DNA of 6,388 nt from Trebonia sp. (GTDB taxonomy: Bacteria; Actinomycetota; Actinomycetes; Streptosporangiales; Streptosporangiaceae): contig JASHXJ010000447.1 in the NCBI GenBank assembly GCA_030043595.1, positions 1-6,388 on the forward strand, given 5' to 3'. The position numbers and the translations under genes are program-made. This document shows positions 6,027-6,388 of the stretch, in pieces; the stretch's first letter is position 1; every line of letters starts with the position of its first letter. The notes under the pieces were generated by a model. The model did not search any database. It was not told the DNA's origin and saw only the letters and a list, made by a program, of their open reading frames with translations.

Positions 6027-6051
6027 ATGTCTGAACTTCAAGTTCAGACAT
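6027..6051. promoter_or_regulatory. Perfect 25-bp palindrome with 12-bp arms, probable operator
   Basis: Arms ATGTCTGAACTT (6027-6038) and AAGTTCAGACAT (6040-6051) are exact reverse complements around a single C. A 12-bp perfect arm with no loop is far more than chance predicts, and the composition is AT-rich in GC-rich surroundings. A loop-free dyad of this size looks more like the binding site of a dimeric repressor (MarR- or TetR-like in general form) or a mobile-element end than a terminator. No regulated gene is visible next to it in the window. Confidence 0.6.
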
Positions 6052-6065
6052 TTCGGGCACGTTCA

Positions 6066-6115
6066 TTAACGTGAAGAGTTATCCGACCCCCAGCCCGGAC
6101 AACTCTTCACGTTAA
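6066..6115. terminator. Long inverted repeat (15-bp perfect arms), possible bidirectional terminator
   Basis: TTAACGTGAAGAGTT (6066-6080) and AACTCTTCACGTTAA (6101-6115) pair perfectly. After one A/C mismatch, TCCG (6082-6085) pairs with CGGA (6096-6099), leaving a 10-nt loop. The whole is a 20-position stem with one mismatch. There is no T-run on either side, and it lies about 215 nt after hypF. It could end hypF transcription, or transcription from a gene entering from the right, since the stem works in both directions. A palindromic mobile element or IS remnant is the main alternative. Confidence 0.5.
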
Positions 6116-6388
6116 CGGGCCGATGGCGCTGCCACCTCCCGCTGGGCGCGGAAGGAACAGCAGATGAGGCGGCTGTGACACGGGACCTGCTACCAGGGCG
6201 GGCCTGCGGGGCGGCTGCTCGAGCCAAGCCGCAGACGGGCCCTCGTAGCGGCTGCTGCGGTAACCAGCGGCCGCCCGGCGACCAGGGCCGCGGGGCCGGG
6301 CGGCTGCGGACGGCAGGTTAATACCGCCGCCGCCGTCGGGGAGCGCGCTTGCGGGCAAGTCGCACTGTGATCTCTTCGAGATACGCAC

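Larger units (their letters stand above)
5852..6388. other. Region after hypF without a convincing gene
   Basis: Over 537 bp I find no protein I would defend. Open frames on either strand are short, rich in Arg, Pro, Ala and Gly, and their third codon positions are less G/C-biased than in the neighbouring genes. One minus-strand frame is open from the right edge to 6107 and could be the tail of a gene beyond the window, but its product is low-complexity and matches nothing I know. The notable contents are the two AT-rich palindromes at 6027-6051 and 6066-6115. The rest (6121-6388) is very GC-rich, with short imperfect repeats such as ACCAGGGC and GCGGCTGC. Confidence 0.6.

Noticed and set aside
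5746..6066. 106-codon minus-strand frame after hypF, possible convergent gene or transposase remnant
   Set aside because: It overlaps the hypF end, contains one of the palindromes in its first codons and shows no transposase motif I can recognise.
6150..6178. Strong ribosome-site-like GGAAGG before a 4-codon frame (ATG AGG CGG CTG TGA), possible leader peptide
   Set aside because: The frame is too short, no regulated gene follows in the window, and such a chance match is expected in this composition.
6107..6388. Minus-strand frame open from the right edge
   Set aside because: It is low-complexity and Pro/Arg/Gly-rich with weak G/C bias at third positions. It could be the tail of a gene outside the window, but it cannot be supported from here.

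Overview
The window is high-GC DNA (visibly around two thirds G+C, strongly G/C-ending codons, GTG starts) of actinobacterial type. It holds one end of an uptake [NiFe]-hydrogenase locus. The two structural genes encode the actinobacterial high-affinity type of enzyme (group 1h, formerly group 5, called Hhy), which scavenges trace atmospheric H2 during energy starvation. I cannot name the genus from the sequence alone.

Layout: (a) 1-1753, minus strand: the small-subunit gene hhyS (complete, 351 aa), then after 6 nt the large-subunit gene hhyL, whose first 230 codons are present before the window ends. (b) 1754-2175: a 422-bp divergent control region with a good Shine-Dalgarno for hhyS, a row of 9-bp repeats, three GC-rich hairpins, a 10-bp palindrome, a weak sigma70-like promoter facing hhyS and an isolated inverted repeat GGACA-N4-TGTCC. 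(c) 2176-2778, plus strand: a 200-aa probable regulator. Its N-terminal half resembles an RsbW/anti-sigma-type ATPase fold that has lost its ATP-binding residues. A glycine linker joins this to an XRE-like helix-turn-helix. (d) 2935-3510, plus: a cytoplasmic YceI-family protein. (e) 3518-5851, plus: full-length hypF, 7 nt behind the YceI gene and probably co-transcribed with it. (f) 5852-6388: no convincing gene, but two striking palindromes lie back to back (6027-6051 and 6066-6115).

How the parts may work together: HhyS and HhyL form the catalytic heterodimer. HypF makes the thiocarboxamide on HypE that supplies the cyanide ligands of the NiFe(CN)2CO site, so it is needed to mature HhyL. 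The divergently placed HTH protein is the obvious candidate for controlling the hydrogenase, though no binding site is proven. The YceI protein has no assigned role in hydrogenases; its tight coupling to hypF is a point of interest. The other maturation genes (hypA, B, C, D, E, protease) are not in the window and may lie beyond its left edge, downstream of hhyL.
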